The notes below the pieces were generated by a model that saw only the letters and a program-made list of their open reading frames with translations, was not told the DNA's origin and did not search any database. From Bryobacteraceae bacterium (lineage in GTDB: Bacteria > Acidobacteriota > Terriglobia > Bryobacterales > Bryobacteraceae), in assembly GCA_023384675.1 (NCBI GenBank), contig JAHDVK010000005.1, positions 186,001 to 250,000 on the forward strand: DNA of 64,000 nucleotides, given 5' to 3'. Position 1 is the first letter of the stretch. Each line of letters starts with the position of its first letter. Position numbers and translations under genes: made by a program. Positions 9,994 to 19,014 of the stretch are shown one piece after another.

Positions 9994-11051
9994 CAATTTT
10001 GCTGTACGATGCGGGCAAACTCGCGCGCCAGTTCGATGGCGCCGGCCCCTTCCAGGTTGGCCAGGACTGCGATGGCCGTGCGGCTCGAGGGGATCAGCAG
10101 CACGTGGGTTGTAGTCCCCTGCTGCCCGCCGGAATGCTGCGCAACAAACACCCCGTTCTCGTTCTGGACGTTCCAGCCGAGACCATAGTAGGTGGGTTTT
10201 CCGTCGCGGAGCTTGCCGGGTGCCCACATCTGGTCGAGCGAAGCCTGCGTCACAATCGTCCCTCCCATCAATGCCCGCGCGAAGCGGACGAGTGCGGTGG
10301 CGGTGGAGAGCCAACCGCCGCCGGGCACTTTGTTAGACGTGTCAGCGAGCGAACAGTTTTCCAAAATGCCGGTTTTTGACAGGCGGTAACCGCGAGCGCG
10401 GCGCGGAATCAGGCGGTGAACATGGTCGGGCTGCATGGAGTGGATGCCCGCCGGCAGCAGGATGCGTTCGCGGATCCACTGGTCGAAGGGCATGCCCGCG
10501 GCGCGCTCCACCACGGCGCCGGCAAGATTAAAGCCATACGTGGAATAGAGATAGCGGGTACCGGGCTCGTGCAGAAGCGGATCGGCGGCGAACACTTCGA
10601 GGCCTTCTTGCACCGAGGCGTAGTGCCGCGTGGAGTTCATCTCGTCGCCCTTGTAGTGGCGGATACCGGACTGGTTGCTCAACAACTGGCGGGTGGTGAC
10701 GGGCCATTGCTTGCGAGGGAAACGAACATAGTCTTGGACCGGCGCATCCAGGTCCAGGCGGCCCTGCTCCACCAGCAGCATGGCGCCTGCCGCCGTGAAG
10801 GGTTTCGAGATGGAGGCGATGCGAAAGACGGTGTGCGGGGAAGCCGGGACGTGGTTTTCCAGATCGGCGAAGCCCCAGGCGGCGCTCCAGATGGGGCCGT
10901 CGCCGGTGGCTGCCGCGACAGAAAGACCGGGAATCAGATAGGCGCTCATCTGGCGTGTGGCGGCGCGCTCGAGGGCCTCGATTTGCTGGGAAGAGAGCTG
11001 CGCGCAAAGCGGCAGCGCGGCGGCGAGAAGCAAAAGAACGCGGGCGGTCAT
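9993..11051 (-). CDS. Exported serine hydrolase, beta-lactamase/PBP4* family
   Basis: The 352-residue protein has a signal peptide (MTARVLLLLAAALPLCAQ). The class C catalytic motifs are all present: SxxK as SISK (about residue 80), YxN as YGFN, and HxG as HSGG near the C-terminus. This family (PF00144) includes esterases, D-aminopeptidases and peptidoglycan-linked hydrolases, so the substrate is open; resistance is not implied. It is first in a coupled three-gene run. The divergent gene begins at 11194, leaving a 142-bp promoter region. Confidence 0.88.
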   Translation of the reverse strand: MTARVLLLLAAALPLCAQLSSQQIEALERAATRQMSAYLIPGLSVAAATGDGPIWSAAWGFADLENHVPASPHTVFRIASISKPFTAAGAMLLVEQGRLDLDAPVQDYVRFPRKQWPVTTRQLLSNQSGIRHYKGDEMNSTRHYASVQEGLEVFAADPLLHEPGTRYLYSTYGFNLAGAVVERAAGMPFDQWIRERILLPAGIHSMQPDHVHRLIPRRARGYRLSKTGILENCSLADTSNKVPGGGWLSTATALVRFARALMGGTIVTQASLDQMWAPGKLRDGKPTYYGLGWNVQNENGVFVAQHSGGQQGTTTHVLLIPSSRTAIAVLANLEGAGAIELAREFARIVQQN

Positions 11052-11157
11052 GCTTCTACTGGTTTAGCATGGGAGTCCGCGACGCTTTGCTACCGCTGCC
11101 GGGGCCGCATAACGGCGAAACGCGAGAGGCGCGCCGTGCGTCAGTTCTCCGTACGCT

Positions 11158-11166
11158 TGTTATACT
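11158..11166 (+). promoter_or_regulatory. Extended -10 promoter candidate
   Basis: TGTTATACT forms an extended -10 (TGn followed by TATACT). It ends 27 nt before the ATG at 11194. No good -35 is visible at 17 nt, as expected for extended -10 promoters. There is no Shine-Dalgarno before the ATG; the sequence there is CCTCCT. Confidence 0.45.
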
Positions 11167-11193
11167 GTGAGTTTGCGCAGATTTGAACCTCCT

Positions 11194-14019
11194 ATGAAGC
11201 GGATCCTACTGTTGTGTTTGGCTACCGGGATTGTGTCTGTCCCGGTAGTGGCCGAACAGGAATTTGTCACGGGCCAGGCGGCCCGTCTGGTGGTAGGTCA
11301 GAAGCCCTTCACCGAGCAGAGCCCGGAATCGTCGGACACAGTGCTGGGCGGGGTGGCAGGCGTCGCCTTTGCAAACGGCACGCTGATCGTGGCTGATTCG
11401 AATGGTGTCGGGGCATCGCCGGTGAACCACCGGATCATGATCTACCGCGATCTGCCGCCGTTCGTTCGTGACATCCATGCTGAATTTCCCCAGGAGGGCG
11501 AGCAGCGGTGCCCCGCCTGCATCGGCAAGGCGGCCAGCGTGCTTGGCCAGCCTGGGTTCGAGCCGCCCAAAGAGATCCGTCCCGCCGCACAGAACACACT
11601 CCGCCGCCCGAGCAGCGTCGCCTACAACGGCCGGATGCTGGCCGTGGCGGACACGGATAACAACCGGGTTCTGGTGTGGACGACCCTGCCGCTCACCAAC
11701 GAAGCGCCCGCGAATTTCGTCGTCGGCCAGCCCGACTTCACTTCCTTCCGCCCGAATCAACCGCGCGCGCCACGGCCCGAGACGCTGCGCACGCCACACG
11801 GCGTCTGGCTGGACAGCAATGACGGGCTCTGGGTGGCGGACACCGGCAATGACCGGGTCCTTTATTACGGCCGGATCACGAGCAATGGCCAGACGCCCGT
11901 ACTCACTCTGGGTCAGGCCGACGCCGGAGCGTACGATCAGGCCCCGTACTTTAGCGAGGATGTGAAGATCCGCGCCGATACCATGCTCACCCCGATGTCG
12001 GTGACGAGCGATGGCACGCGTCTGTTTGTCTCCGATCTGGCGCTGAACCGGGTGCTGATTTGGAACTCGATTCCCACCCGCAACCGGCAGCCGGCCGATG
12101 TGGTGGTAGGCCAGCCGGACATGACCTCGGGCTTCTCGAACAATTCCACGAAGTTGTGCGACGCCGTGGGCCAGGATGAGGATGGCAAGGACATCTTCCC
12201 TGTCCGGTGCGCGGCTACGGTTTCCCTGCCCCGCTTTGCTCTTTCCGACGGGAGGCGGCTGTTCGTGGCCGACTCCGGCAATGACCGCGTGCTGGTGTTC
12301 AACGAGATTCCGCGGACCGACGGCGCACGCCCGGATGCGATTCTCGGCCAGCAGGGCGAATTCATCAATGCGTCGTCGGATTCGGCCGCGCCCGAGCGCG
12401 TCTCAGCCACCGACAGCTTCAAGACGCCGCATTCGCTCGCCTGGGACGGCACCAACCTCTACGTGGCCGATACGTTCAACCGGCGCGTGTTGCTGTATTC
12501 GCCGGGCGATTTCTTCATTCCGCTGAGTGCGGTCCGCAACGCCGCCAGCCCTCTGGTGTTCGCCCAGGGGTTCATCACGTTTACCGGCGAACTGGTGGAC
12601 GATGACGAGATTACGATCACCATCGGCCGGCAGGGCGACGATGACGACGCCAAGCGGAAGTACAAGGTGAAGGTCGAGGAGGAGACGACCTTCGAGAATT
12701 TGATCACCCGGTTCGTGGAACTGATCAACACGCAGGATGGCGGCGATCCGCTGGTGAACGCGATTCCGAATATTCGTTTCAATACGATTTTGCTTTCGGC
12801 GCGCGACGCGGGCCCGCTGGGCAACGAAGTCACCGTTGAGCGTTCGAACAGCAACGATACGTCGCTGACCCTCATTACGCTCAGCGGCGCCACGCTCACG
12901 GGCGGCCAGGACGCCGCTCAGGTAGCGCCCTATGCGCTGGTGGCGATCCTGGGCGACGACCTGGCGGACTTCACGAGCGAGGTTCGCGACCTGTCCGAGT
13001 CGCTGCCCTATTCGCTGGCCAACACGCAGGTGTATTTCGACGGTAAGCTGGCGCCGCTGGTGTTCGTTTCGCCCGATAAGATCGTGGCGCAGATGCCGGT
13101 GGAGATGGCCGGTTCGAACAGCGCCTCGGGGATCATCCGCACGATCCGGGCCGATGGGCGGGTGACGGTATCCACGCCCGTGGCGGTCCGGCTGATCGCG
13201 CAGAATCCGAACGTGTTCGACACGCTGGAAAGCGTGCCCGCGCCCGGGATCGCCTTCCATTTCTCATCCCATGCCACGGGTTCCGTGCAGGTGGATGGAA
13301 TCAATCTCCGCAAGGGCGACAAGGCCACCATCAGTATCAACGGCCGGGATCACACCTACGTCATTCGGGAACGTCCGGACCGCCCCGACGAAGACGGCGA
13401 CCCCACGACGGACACCACGGCGGATGTTGTCCAAGCTCTGGTGGACATCATCAACGCAAATGATCCTGAAGTGGAAGCGTTCCCGGCAGGCATATTCGCG
13501 ACGCGAGTCCGGCTGCGCGCGCGGCTGCCCGGCCCGTTGGGCGAGGGCATTCCTTTCACGGCGAAGGCGGTGGACGAGGGGGATTTCGACAACGCGACGG
13601 TGATCATGACAGCGCTGAATACGCAGTTGTGCTGTGCGAATCAGGCCGGCTCACCGGTGACCGAGGATAACCCCGCCAAACCCGGCGAAACCATCGTCAT
13701 CTTCGCCACCGGCATGGGCCTGATTCAGCCCGAGGACGGCCGCAACGCCATGTTCAACGGTATTCCCTACGATGGGCCGGAATACAACGAAGTTGTGGAG
13801 TTCGTGAGCGCCCTGGCGGGTGGAAAGACCGCGAATGTGCAGTTTGCGGCACTCAAACGAGGCACGATAGGGATCTACGAAGTCCATCTCGAGCTGAACC
13901 CGGATCTGCCTACGAACCCGCGGACGAACTGCACGATCGCGCAGAGCTTTCAGGTCTCGAACATCTTCTTTATTCCGGTGGTGAATCCGGAACCCGGGGG
14001 CGGGCAGCCACTGTTCTAA
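11194..14019 (+). CDS. Secreted NHL-like propeller protein with TIGR03437-type C-terminus
   Basis: A 941-residue secreted protein. The ATG at 11194 gives a proper signal peptide (MKRILLLCLATGIVSVPVVAEQ); an in-frame GTG at 11167 would spoil it. Residues about 25-440 form a beta-propeller with repeated VADTDNNRVLVW, VADTGNDRVLYY, VADSGNDRVLVF and VADTFNRRVLLY blades, each followed by a VxGQP-type strand. A TIGR03437-like domain (LANTQVYFDGKLAPLVFVSP; later PGETIVIFATGMG) is typical of Solibacterales surface proteins. Two copies of an acidic alpha/beta module (about 455-575 and 690-800) flank and interrupt that domain. It is probably extracellular; ligand and role are unknown. Confidence 0.85.
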   Translation: MKRILLLCLATGIVSVPVVAEQEFVTGQAARLVVGQKPFTEQSPESSDTVLGGVAGVAFANGTLIVADSNGVGASPVNHRIMIYRDLPPFVRDIHAEFPQEGEQRCPACIGKAASVLGQPGFEPPKEIRPAAQNTLRRPSSVAYNGRMLAVADTDNNRVLVWTTLPLTNEAPANFVVGQPDFTSFRPNQPRAPRPETLRTPHGVWLDSNDGLWVADTGNDRVLYYGRITSNGQTPVLTLGQADAGAYDQAPYFSEDVKIRADTMLTPMSVTSDGTRLFVSDLALNRVLIWNSIPTRNRQPADVVVGQPDMTSGFSNNSTKLCDAVGQDEDGKDIFPVRCAATVSLPRFALSDGRRLFVADSGNDRVLVFNEIPRTDGARPDAILGQQGEFINASSDSAAPERVSATDSFKTPHSLAWDGTNLYVADTFNRRVLLYSPGDFFIPLSAVRNAASPLVFAQGFITFTGELVDDDEITITIGRQGDDDDAKRKYKVKVEEETTFENLITRFVELINTQDGGDPLVNAIPNIRFNTILLSARDAGPLGNEVTVERSNSNDTSLTLITLSGATLTGGQDAAQVAPYALVAILGDDLADFTSEVRDLSESLPYSLANTQVYFDGKLAPLVFVSPDKIVAQMPVEMAGSNSASGIIRTIRADGRVTVSTPVAVRLIAQNPNVFDTLESVPAPGIAFHFSSHATGSVQVDGINLRKGDKATISINGRDHTYVIRERPDRPDEDGDPTTDTTADVVQALVDIINANDPEVEAFPAGIFATRVRLRARLPGPLGEGIPFTAKAVDEGDFDNATVIMTALNTQLCCANQAGSPVTEDNPAKPGETIVIFATGMGLIQPEDGRNAMFNGIPYDGPEYNEVVEFVSALAGGKTANVQFAALKRGTIGIYEVHLELNPDLPTNPRTNCTIAQSFQVSNIFFIPVVNPEPGGGQPLF

Positions 14020-14105
14020 TGTCCGTGACGGAGGGGTGGCCGGACCCGAACACGCGTCATCCGTGACCCCATCGGCAGGCCAGGGCTTGGCGCATGGCTG
14101 GAGGC

Positions 14106-14526
14106 GAAAAAATGGAAAAATGGAAAAATGGTGTCAACGACCATTTTTCTATTTTTCAATTGACTAAGTGTTTGAAAATAAATAGTTTAATAGAATAAGA
14201 GCTGCCGGATGGCTGGCAGCGCGCCCTGATTTTTCAATCACTTGACCGAGTCCGTGGCCGCGCTCTAACCCGGGCTCGGCCGCGAAGACGGCGATCGCAA
14301 ACGTAAACGTCCTTTTTTGTTTCAAGGTGCCAACTGCGTGCTAAGTCGCTTTTTATCAACGGCTTATTTGGACGGGAGCCTTTGCGCTCTGAGAGCTGCG
14401 TGATCGCCAAAGGGCGGCGGCGGGGCTGGCCTCAAATCGTAAACGCTTGAAACTGAATTACTTGCTCGAACTAGAAAAAGCGCCAATGGTCGTTGACACC
14501 ATTTTCCCACCATTTTTCCATTTTTC
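14106..14526. mobile_element. MITE/REP-like element with inverted hairpin ends
   Basis: This lies in a 572-bp gene-free gap. A perfect 20-bp inverted pair sits at 14125-14144 and 14486-14505 (core GGTGTCAACGACC). It is extended outward by A-rich GAAAAATGG units at 14106-14123 and 14510-14526, so the two ends match over about 40 bp. Each end is itself a hairpin: left GAAAAATGG/CCATTTTTC around TGTCAACGA, right ATGGT/ACCAT around CGTTGAC. Inside are a GCTGCC/GGCAGC hairpin at 14201-14220 and AT-rich sequence, with no gene. I see no target duplication. REP-associated tyrosine transposases mobilise such hairpins, but none is encoded here. Confidence 0.6.
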
Positions 14527-14591
14527 TGTCTCAGTTTTGGGGTTCAGGTCAAGGTTCCAGCCGCTCGAATGCGGGAATGCGCTGGACTGCT

Positions 14592-14855
14592 CTAGCTGAC
14601 GGCTTCGTAGGGGCGGTAGCCGTGACGGGCGAGCACAGAGCGAGCTGGTTCGGCATCCTGGTCAGTCACATAAAAGAAGGCGCCGACACGCTCTGAGACG
14701 AAGATGAACCCGCCGCGGTAGGTGTCGCACTCCACCAGGTAATCGATACCGGCGGCGGTGAGGTGTTCCTCCAGCGTGGTCGCCTCCTTGAGCCGTTTGG
14801 CGATGTAGAGGAGCACGAGTTCCTGCTGGCCGAATTCATCATCCACTCTGCGCAT
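14592..14855 (-). CDS. Small protein of unknown function, DUF2007-like
   Basis: This is an 87-residue soluble protein with helix-strand pattern: QELVLLYIAKRLKEATTLEEHLTAAGIDYLVE, then GGFIFVS and GAFFYVTDQDAEPARSVLARHGY. The layout resembles DUF2007-type putative signal-transducing proteins, in which a residue-transfer helix precedes two strands and a C-terminal helix; the match is by eye and tentative. The start ATG at 14855 is 32 nt from the divergent dprA start. A GATACT -10 on the minus strand (14873-14868) ends 12 nt before it. Confidence 0.65.
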   Translation of the reverse strand: MRRVDDEFGQQELVLLYIAKRLKEATTLEEHLTAAGIDYLVECDTYRGGFIFVSERVGAFFYVTDQDAEPARSVLARHGYRPYEAVS

Positions 14856-14887
14856 CTAGACTTTTAGAGTATCCCACCGGCCGGAAG

Positions 14888-16093
14888 GTGAGAATTCCGC
14901 CGCCGTCGGCGCACTTTCACTATGTGACTGTTTCCGTTCCCGCCCCGCCGGCCCGCACCGGCGATGACGTTCTTCACTGGCTGGCCTTGCATCTCACGCC
15001 CGGCCTTGGCGCGCGCAAGACCCTGGATCTGTTGAACGCCTATCACACGCCCCAGGCGATCTTCCGCGCCCCGGCCAGTGAACTCGCGGCACGCGGCGTG
15101 CCCGGGGCGATTGCGCGCACAATCGCCGCGGGCTGCACCTTCGAGGACGCGGCGCACCAGCACGAGAGAATGCTGCGCGAGGGCGTAGAGCTATTGACAA
15201 TTCGGGACGAGGTTTATCCCGAACCGCTGCGCCAGATCTTCGACCCGCCCGCCGTCCTGTTCGCCCGGGGACGGACAGAACTGCTCGGCCGGGTGGCGAT
15301 CGCGGTTGTGGGCAGCCGCCATGCGACCACGTACGGGAAGGCGGTAGCGGAGAAACTGTCGGGGGATCTGGCGGCCCAGGGGGCGGCGATCGTTTCCGGG
15401 ATGGCGCGCGGCATCGACACGGCGGCGCATCTGGGCGCGCTCGGGGTGGGTGGAGCGACCGTGGCGATCTTCGGGTGTGGAGTGGACGTTGTCTATCCGC
15501 GGGAAAACCGCGGGCTGGCCGAACGGCTGGCGCGGCAGGGCCTGATCTTGAGTGAGTTCGTCATGGGAGCGCCGGCCTACCCCCAAAACTTCCCAATTCG
15601 GAATCGCATCGTCAGCGGCCTCGCCGCTGGGGTGCTGGTGGTGGAGGGCACGCAGTACTCGGGCTCTTCAATCACCGCACGGCTGGCGCTGGAACAAGAC
15701 CGGGAAGTGTTCGCGGTGCCAGGCAACATCACGGCGCAGCAGAGTTTCGGCCCTAACTTGCTGATAAAACAGGGTGCGCAGCTCGTTCAGTCCGCTGCGG
15801 ACGTGCTGGACAATCTTCCCTGGGACGTCAGAAAAAGGCTTGCGGCGGGGAGGGAGGGCGCGCCCGGACCCGCGCCCGAGCAGGCCGCCTTGGACTTTGG
15901 CCCCATGACGGGCGTGGCCCAGCACCTGTTGCGTGTCTTGAAGCCGGACGAGACCCTCAATCTGGACCAAATCACAGAGCTTTGTCCGGATGCGTCGAGT
16001 TCGGAGGTGATCGCCATGCTGTTCGAACTCGAGCTCGCCGGGCTGGTCCGTCAACTGCCCGGCAAGAGTTTTGTTAAAGTAATGGGCAGGTGA
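14888..16093 (+). CDS. dprA: DNA-processing protein DprA
   Basis: DprA binds incoming single-stranded DNA and loads RecA during natural transformation; in many bacteria it also serves general recombination. The 401-residue protein has an N-terminal SAM/HhH-like region, then the extended Rossmann fold: VAVVGSRHATTYG, SGMARGIDTAAHLGAL, GCGVDVVYPREN, FPIRNRIVSGL and SGSSITARLALEQ. A C-terminal winged helix follows (about 335-400). The start is GTG at 14888; a second in-frame GTG at 14924 is equally possible. It is followed by topA on the same strand, a common dprA-topA order in bacteria. Confidence 0.93.
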   Translation: MRIPPPSAHFHYVTVSVPAPPARTGDDVLHWLALHLTPGLGARKTLDLLNAYHTPQAIFRAPASELAARGVPGAIARTIAAGCTFEDAAHQHERMLREGVELLTIRDEVYPEPLRQIFDPPAVLFARGRTELLGRVAIAVVGSRHATTYGKAVAEKLSGDLAAQGAAIVSGMARGIDTAAHLGALGVGGATVAIFGCGVDVVYPRENRGLAERLARQGLILSEFVMGAPAYPQNFPIRNRIVSGLAAGVLVVEGTQYSGSSITARLALEQDREVFAVPGNITAQQSFGPNLLIKQGAQLVQSAADVLDNLPWDVRKRLAAGREGAPGPAPEQAALDFGPMTGVAQHLLRVLKPDETLNLDQITELCPDASSSEVIAMLFELELAGLVRQLPGKSFVKVMGR

Positions 16094-16300
16094 CCGGCCG
16101 CACGTGAGGCCGGAGAGCGGCAAGCCCGTTCCGGACGCCGTCCGCGGACTTTGCCCGGTGGCGCGCCACGACCGGACCTGTTCTCGGGGCGGCAGCGCGG
16201 CCAAACGCATCCGATATTTGTTGGACAGGCTCGTGTATACTTGGGTCCGCCGCCTGCGGAGACAGGCCAAGCGCGCCCTTTAGGAAAGAGTGGTTCACTG

Positions 16301-18946
16301 ATGGCTGGCAAAGCACTGGTAATCGTCGAATCTCCGACGAAGGCAAAGACCATCACGCGGTTTCTCGGCAAGGATTTTGTCGTGAGGGCCTCGATGGGTC
16401 ACGTCCGGGATCTTCCGGAGAACGCCGCGGATATCCCACCCAAGCTGAAAAAGGAACCTTGGGCCCGGCTCGGGGTGAACGTGGAAAAGGATTTCGAACC
16501 CCTCTACGTCGTTTCGCGCACGAAGAAGGACCAGGTGAAGGAGCTTCAGTCGCTTCTCAAAGAAGCGGGCGAACTCTACCTGGCCACGGACGAGGACCGC
16601 GAAGGCGAGTCCATCAGTTGGCATCTTTACGAGCTGCTGAAGCCGAAGGTGCCCACGCGGCGGCTGGTGTTCAACGAAATCACGAAAGAGGCGATTCAAC
16701 ACGCGCTGGAATCCCCGAGGGAGATCGACCTTCACCTGGTGCGCGCCCAGGAGACCCGCCGGATCATCGACCGTCTGTTCGGTTACGAGGTCAGTCCCCT
16801 GCTGTGGAAGAAGATGACGCCGGGGCTCAGCGCCGGACGCGTCCAAAGCGTGGCGGTGCGTTTGCTGGTGGAGCGCGAGCGCGCGCGCATCCGCTTCCAC
16901 GCCGCTGGCTATTGGACCGTGAAGGCGAAGGTCGAGAAGCCCGGCGCGGAACCGGCGTTTGACATCGACCTGCACCAGGTGGGGGGCAAGCGGGTCGCCA
17001 CAAGCCGGGACTTCAATCCAGATACCGGACTGCTGGACGATCCAGAATCGCTCGTTCTGCTGGACCGGGCGGGCGCCGAGCGCATCACCCGTCTGCTCGA
17101 CGCCGGCCCCGTCGTGGTGAAGTCCGTGGAGCAGAAGCCCTTCACGCAGCGGCCCGCGGCGCCGTTCGTCACTTCCACCTTGCAGGTGGAGGCTAACGCC
17201 AAGCTCCGCTACTCGGCCAAGCGCACGATGCAGATCGCGCAGCAGCTCTATGAGAACGGCCTCATCACGTACATGAGGACCGACTCCACGTTCCTCAGCG
17301 AAGAGGGGCTGCACGGGGCGCGCGCACTGATCCGGCAGAAGTTTGGCGAGGAGTACCTTTCGCCGGCGGCGCGCGTGTACGAGACAAAGGTCCGGAACGC
17401 CCAGGAGGCGCACGAAGCCATCCGGCCGGCCGGCGAATCGTTCCGCGACCCCGCCGAGGTGCGCGCCACCATGGGCGAGGAGGCTGCGCGGCTGTATGAG
17501 CTGATCTACATGCGGACCGTCGCCTGCCAGATGCCAGACGCGCACGGTACGACAACCACGATCGCGATCGAGGCCGGCGACTCGCAATTCCGGGCTTCCG
17601 GCCGCGCGTTCACTTTCCCCGGATTCCGGCGCGCGTATCTGGCGAGCGCCGAGGAAGAGGCTAACGAACTCAACCGTGGCTTCCCCTCCCTTGCCCCGGG
17701 CGATGCGGTGCGCTGCCTCTCGGCGGAAGCTCTGGAGCGCACCACGCAGCCGCCCAACCGGTTTACGGAAGGGTCGCTGATCAAGGAACTCGAGCGGCTC
17801 GGCATCGGGCGGCCGAGTACCTGGGCGTCGATCGTGGACCTGGTGCTGAACCGGTCCTACGCCTTCAAGAAAGGGACCGCGCTGGTGCCTACCTTCACCG
17901 CGATGGCCGTAGTGGGGCTGCTCGAGAACCATTTCGACAACTTCCTCGACTATGAATACACGGCCCGGCTCGAGGACGACCTCGACGCCATCTCACGCGG
18001 CGAGGAGACGAGCCTCAATTACCTGAAGGCGTTCTACTTCGGCGCCGGGCGGCCCGGTCTGAAATCCCTGGTAAAGCTGGGCGAAGAGAAAATCGATCCC
18101 CGGGTGATCAACGGATTGCCGCTCGGCGAATGGGAGGGGCGCCAGGTGCAGGTGCGCATTGGCCGGTACGGTCCGTTCATCACGGACGGGGAACGCCGCG
18201 CGAGCGTGCCCGACCAGATGCCGCCTGACGAACTGACGCTGGAAAAGGCGCTTGAAATGCTGGACCATGCATCGAAGGAGCCGGAGAGCCTCGGTCTTCA
18301 TCCCGAGAACGGGATACCTATTTACCTGAAGGTGGGCCGCTTCGGACCGTACGTGCAGTTGGGCGACGGCCGCGACGGGGCCAAGCCGAAGATCGCCTCG
18401 CTGATCCAGGGCACACAACTCGATCAGGTGGATCTGCATCACGCGGTAAAGCTCTTGAGCCTGCCGCGCAACCTCGGCGCGAATCCCGATACCGGCGAGC
18501 CGGTGGTGGCCGCGAACGGCCGCTTCGGGCCGTTTGTGCAATCCGGCACGGAGACGCGCAGCCTGCCTTCGGATCTCTCGCCGGTGGACATCACGCTGGA
18601 ACAGGCTGTGGAACTGATCCGCCAGCCGAAGGTGCGCGGCCGGGGCGCGGCCCGCGCACAGACCGTGATCAAGGAACTGGGCGCGCATCCCGTGAAGAAT
18701 GTTCCGGTGAAGGTGCTCACCGGCCGCTATGGTCCGTACATCACCGACGGTGAGATCAATGCCACGGTTCCGCGAGGCGTGGATCCGCTGGAAGTGACGA
18801 TCGAACAGGCGGTGACGCTGCTGGCCGAGCGCGCGCAGAAGATCGCCGAGCAGGGACCGGCGCCCGTGAAACGCGCGGGACGGAAAACAGCCAAGAAAGC
18901 CGCCAAAAAGGCCGTCAAACGGGCTAAAAAGACGGTAAAGAGCTGA
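16301..18946 (+). CDS. topA: DNA topoisomerase I
   Basis: Topoisomerase I relaxes negative supercoils by transient single-strand cleavage. The ATG at 16301 gives 881 residues starting MAGKALVIVESPTKAKTI; the longer upstream frame is not conserved-looking. The TOPRIM domain has ESPTKAKT and DEDREGES. The catalytic tyrosine is Y324 in ITYMRTDS. The C-terminal third has no zinc fingers but four topoisomerase C-terminal repeats, each with a GRxGP(F/Y) core (GRYGPFITDG, GRFGPYVQLG, GRFGPFVQSG, GRYGPYITDG), and a Lys-rich tail that should bind DNA. A TATACT at 16236-16241 is a possible -10 in the 207-bp upstream gap. Confidence 0.96.
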   Translation: MAGKALVIVESPTKAKTITRFLGKDFVVRASMGHVRDLPENAADIPPKLKKEPWARLGVNVEKDFEPLYVVSRTKKDQVKELQSLLKEAGELYLATDEDREGESISWHLYELLKPKVPTRRLVFNEITKEAIQHALESPREIDLHLVRAQETRRIIDRLFGYEVSPLLWKKMTPGLSAGRVQSVAVRLLVERERARIRFHAAGYWTVKAKVEKPGAEPAFDIDLHQVGGKRVATSRDFNPDTGLLDDPESLVLLDRAGAERITRLLDAGPVVVKSVEQKPFTQRPAAPFVTSTLQVEANAKLRYSAKRTMQIAQQLYENGLITYMRTDSTFLSEEGLHGARALIRQKFGEEYLSPAARVYETKVRNAQEAHEAIRPAGESFRDPAEVRATMGEEAARLYELIYMRTVACQMPDAHGTTTTIAIEAGDSQFRASGRAFTFPGFRRAYLASAEEEANELNRGFPSLAPGDAVRCLSAEALERTTQPPNRFTEGSLIKELERLGIGRPSTWASIVDLVLNRSYAFKKGTALVPTFTAMAVVGLLENHFDNFLDYEYTARLEDDLDAISRGEETSLNYLKAFYFGAGRPGLKSLVKLGEEKIDPRVINGLPLGEWEGRQVQVRIGRYGPFITDGERRASVPDQMPPDELTLEKALEMLDHASKEPESLGLHPENGIPIYLKVGRFGPYVQLGDGRDGAKPKIASLIQGTQLDQVDLHHAVKLLSLPRNLGANPDTGEPVVAANGRFGPFVQSGTETRSLPSDLSPVDITLEQAVELIRQPKVRGRGAARAQTVIKELGAHPVKNVPVKVLTGRYGPYITDGEINATVPRGVDPLEVTIEQAVTLLAERAQKIAEQGPAPVKRAGRKTAKKAAKKAVKRAKKTVKS

Positions 18947-18984
18947 TTTCCGCGGATCCGCTCCCTCCACGCGAGTGGGAATCA

Positions 18985-18990
18985 TACAAT
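18985..18990 (+). promoter_or_regulatory. Candidate -10 of the UPF0173 gene
   Basis: TACAAT lies in the 68-bp gap after topA, 24 nt before the ATG at 19015. GGAGACGGAGG at 18992-19002 follows and may act as the ribosome site. No clear -35 is seen. Confidence 0.35.
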
Positions 18991-19014
18991 GGGAGACGGA
19001 GGTCCGACAGACAC

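Noticed and set aside
9993-10314. N-terminal extension of the START-like protein
   Set aside because: It lies inside the serine hydrolase gene and lacks a plausible protein sequence; the ATG at 9993 gives a signal peptide.
14020-14105. Terminator after the propeller protein
   Set aside because: No stable stem with a T-run was found before the repeat element.
16295-17932. 545-codon frame opposite topA
   Set aside because: Antisense of topA core domains; composition skewed to Arg, Leu and His, no recognisable motif.
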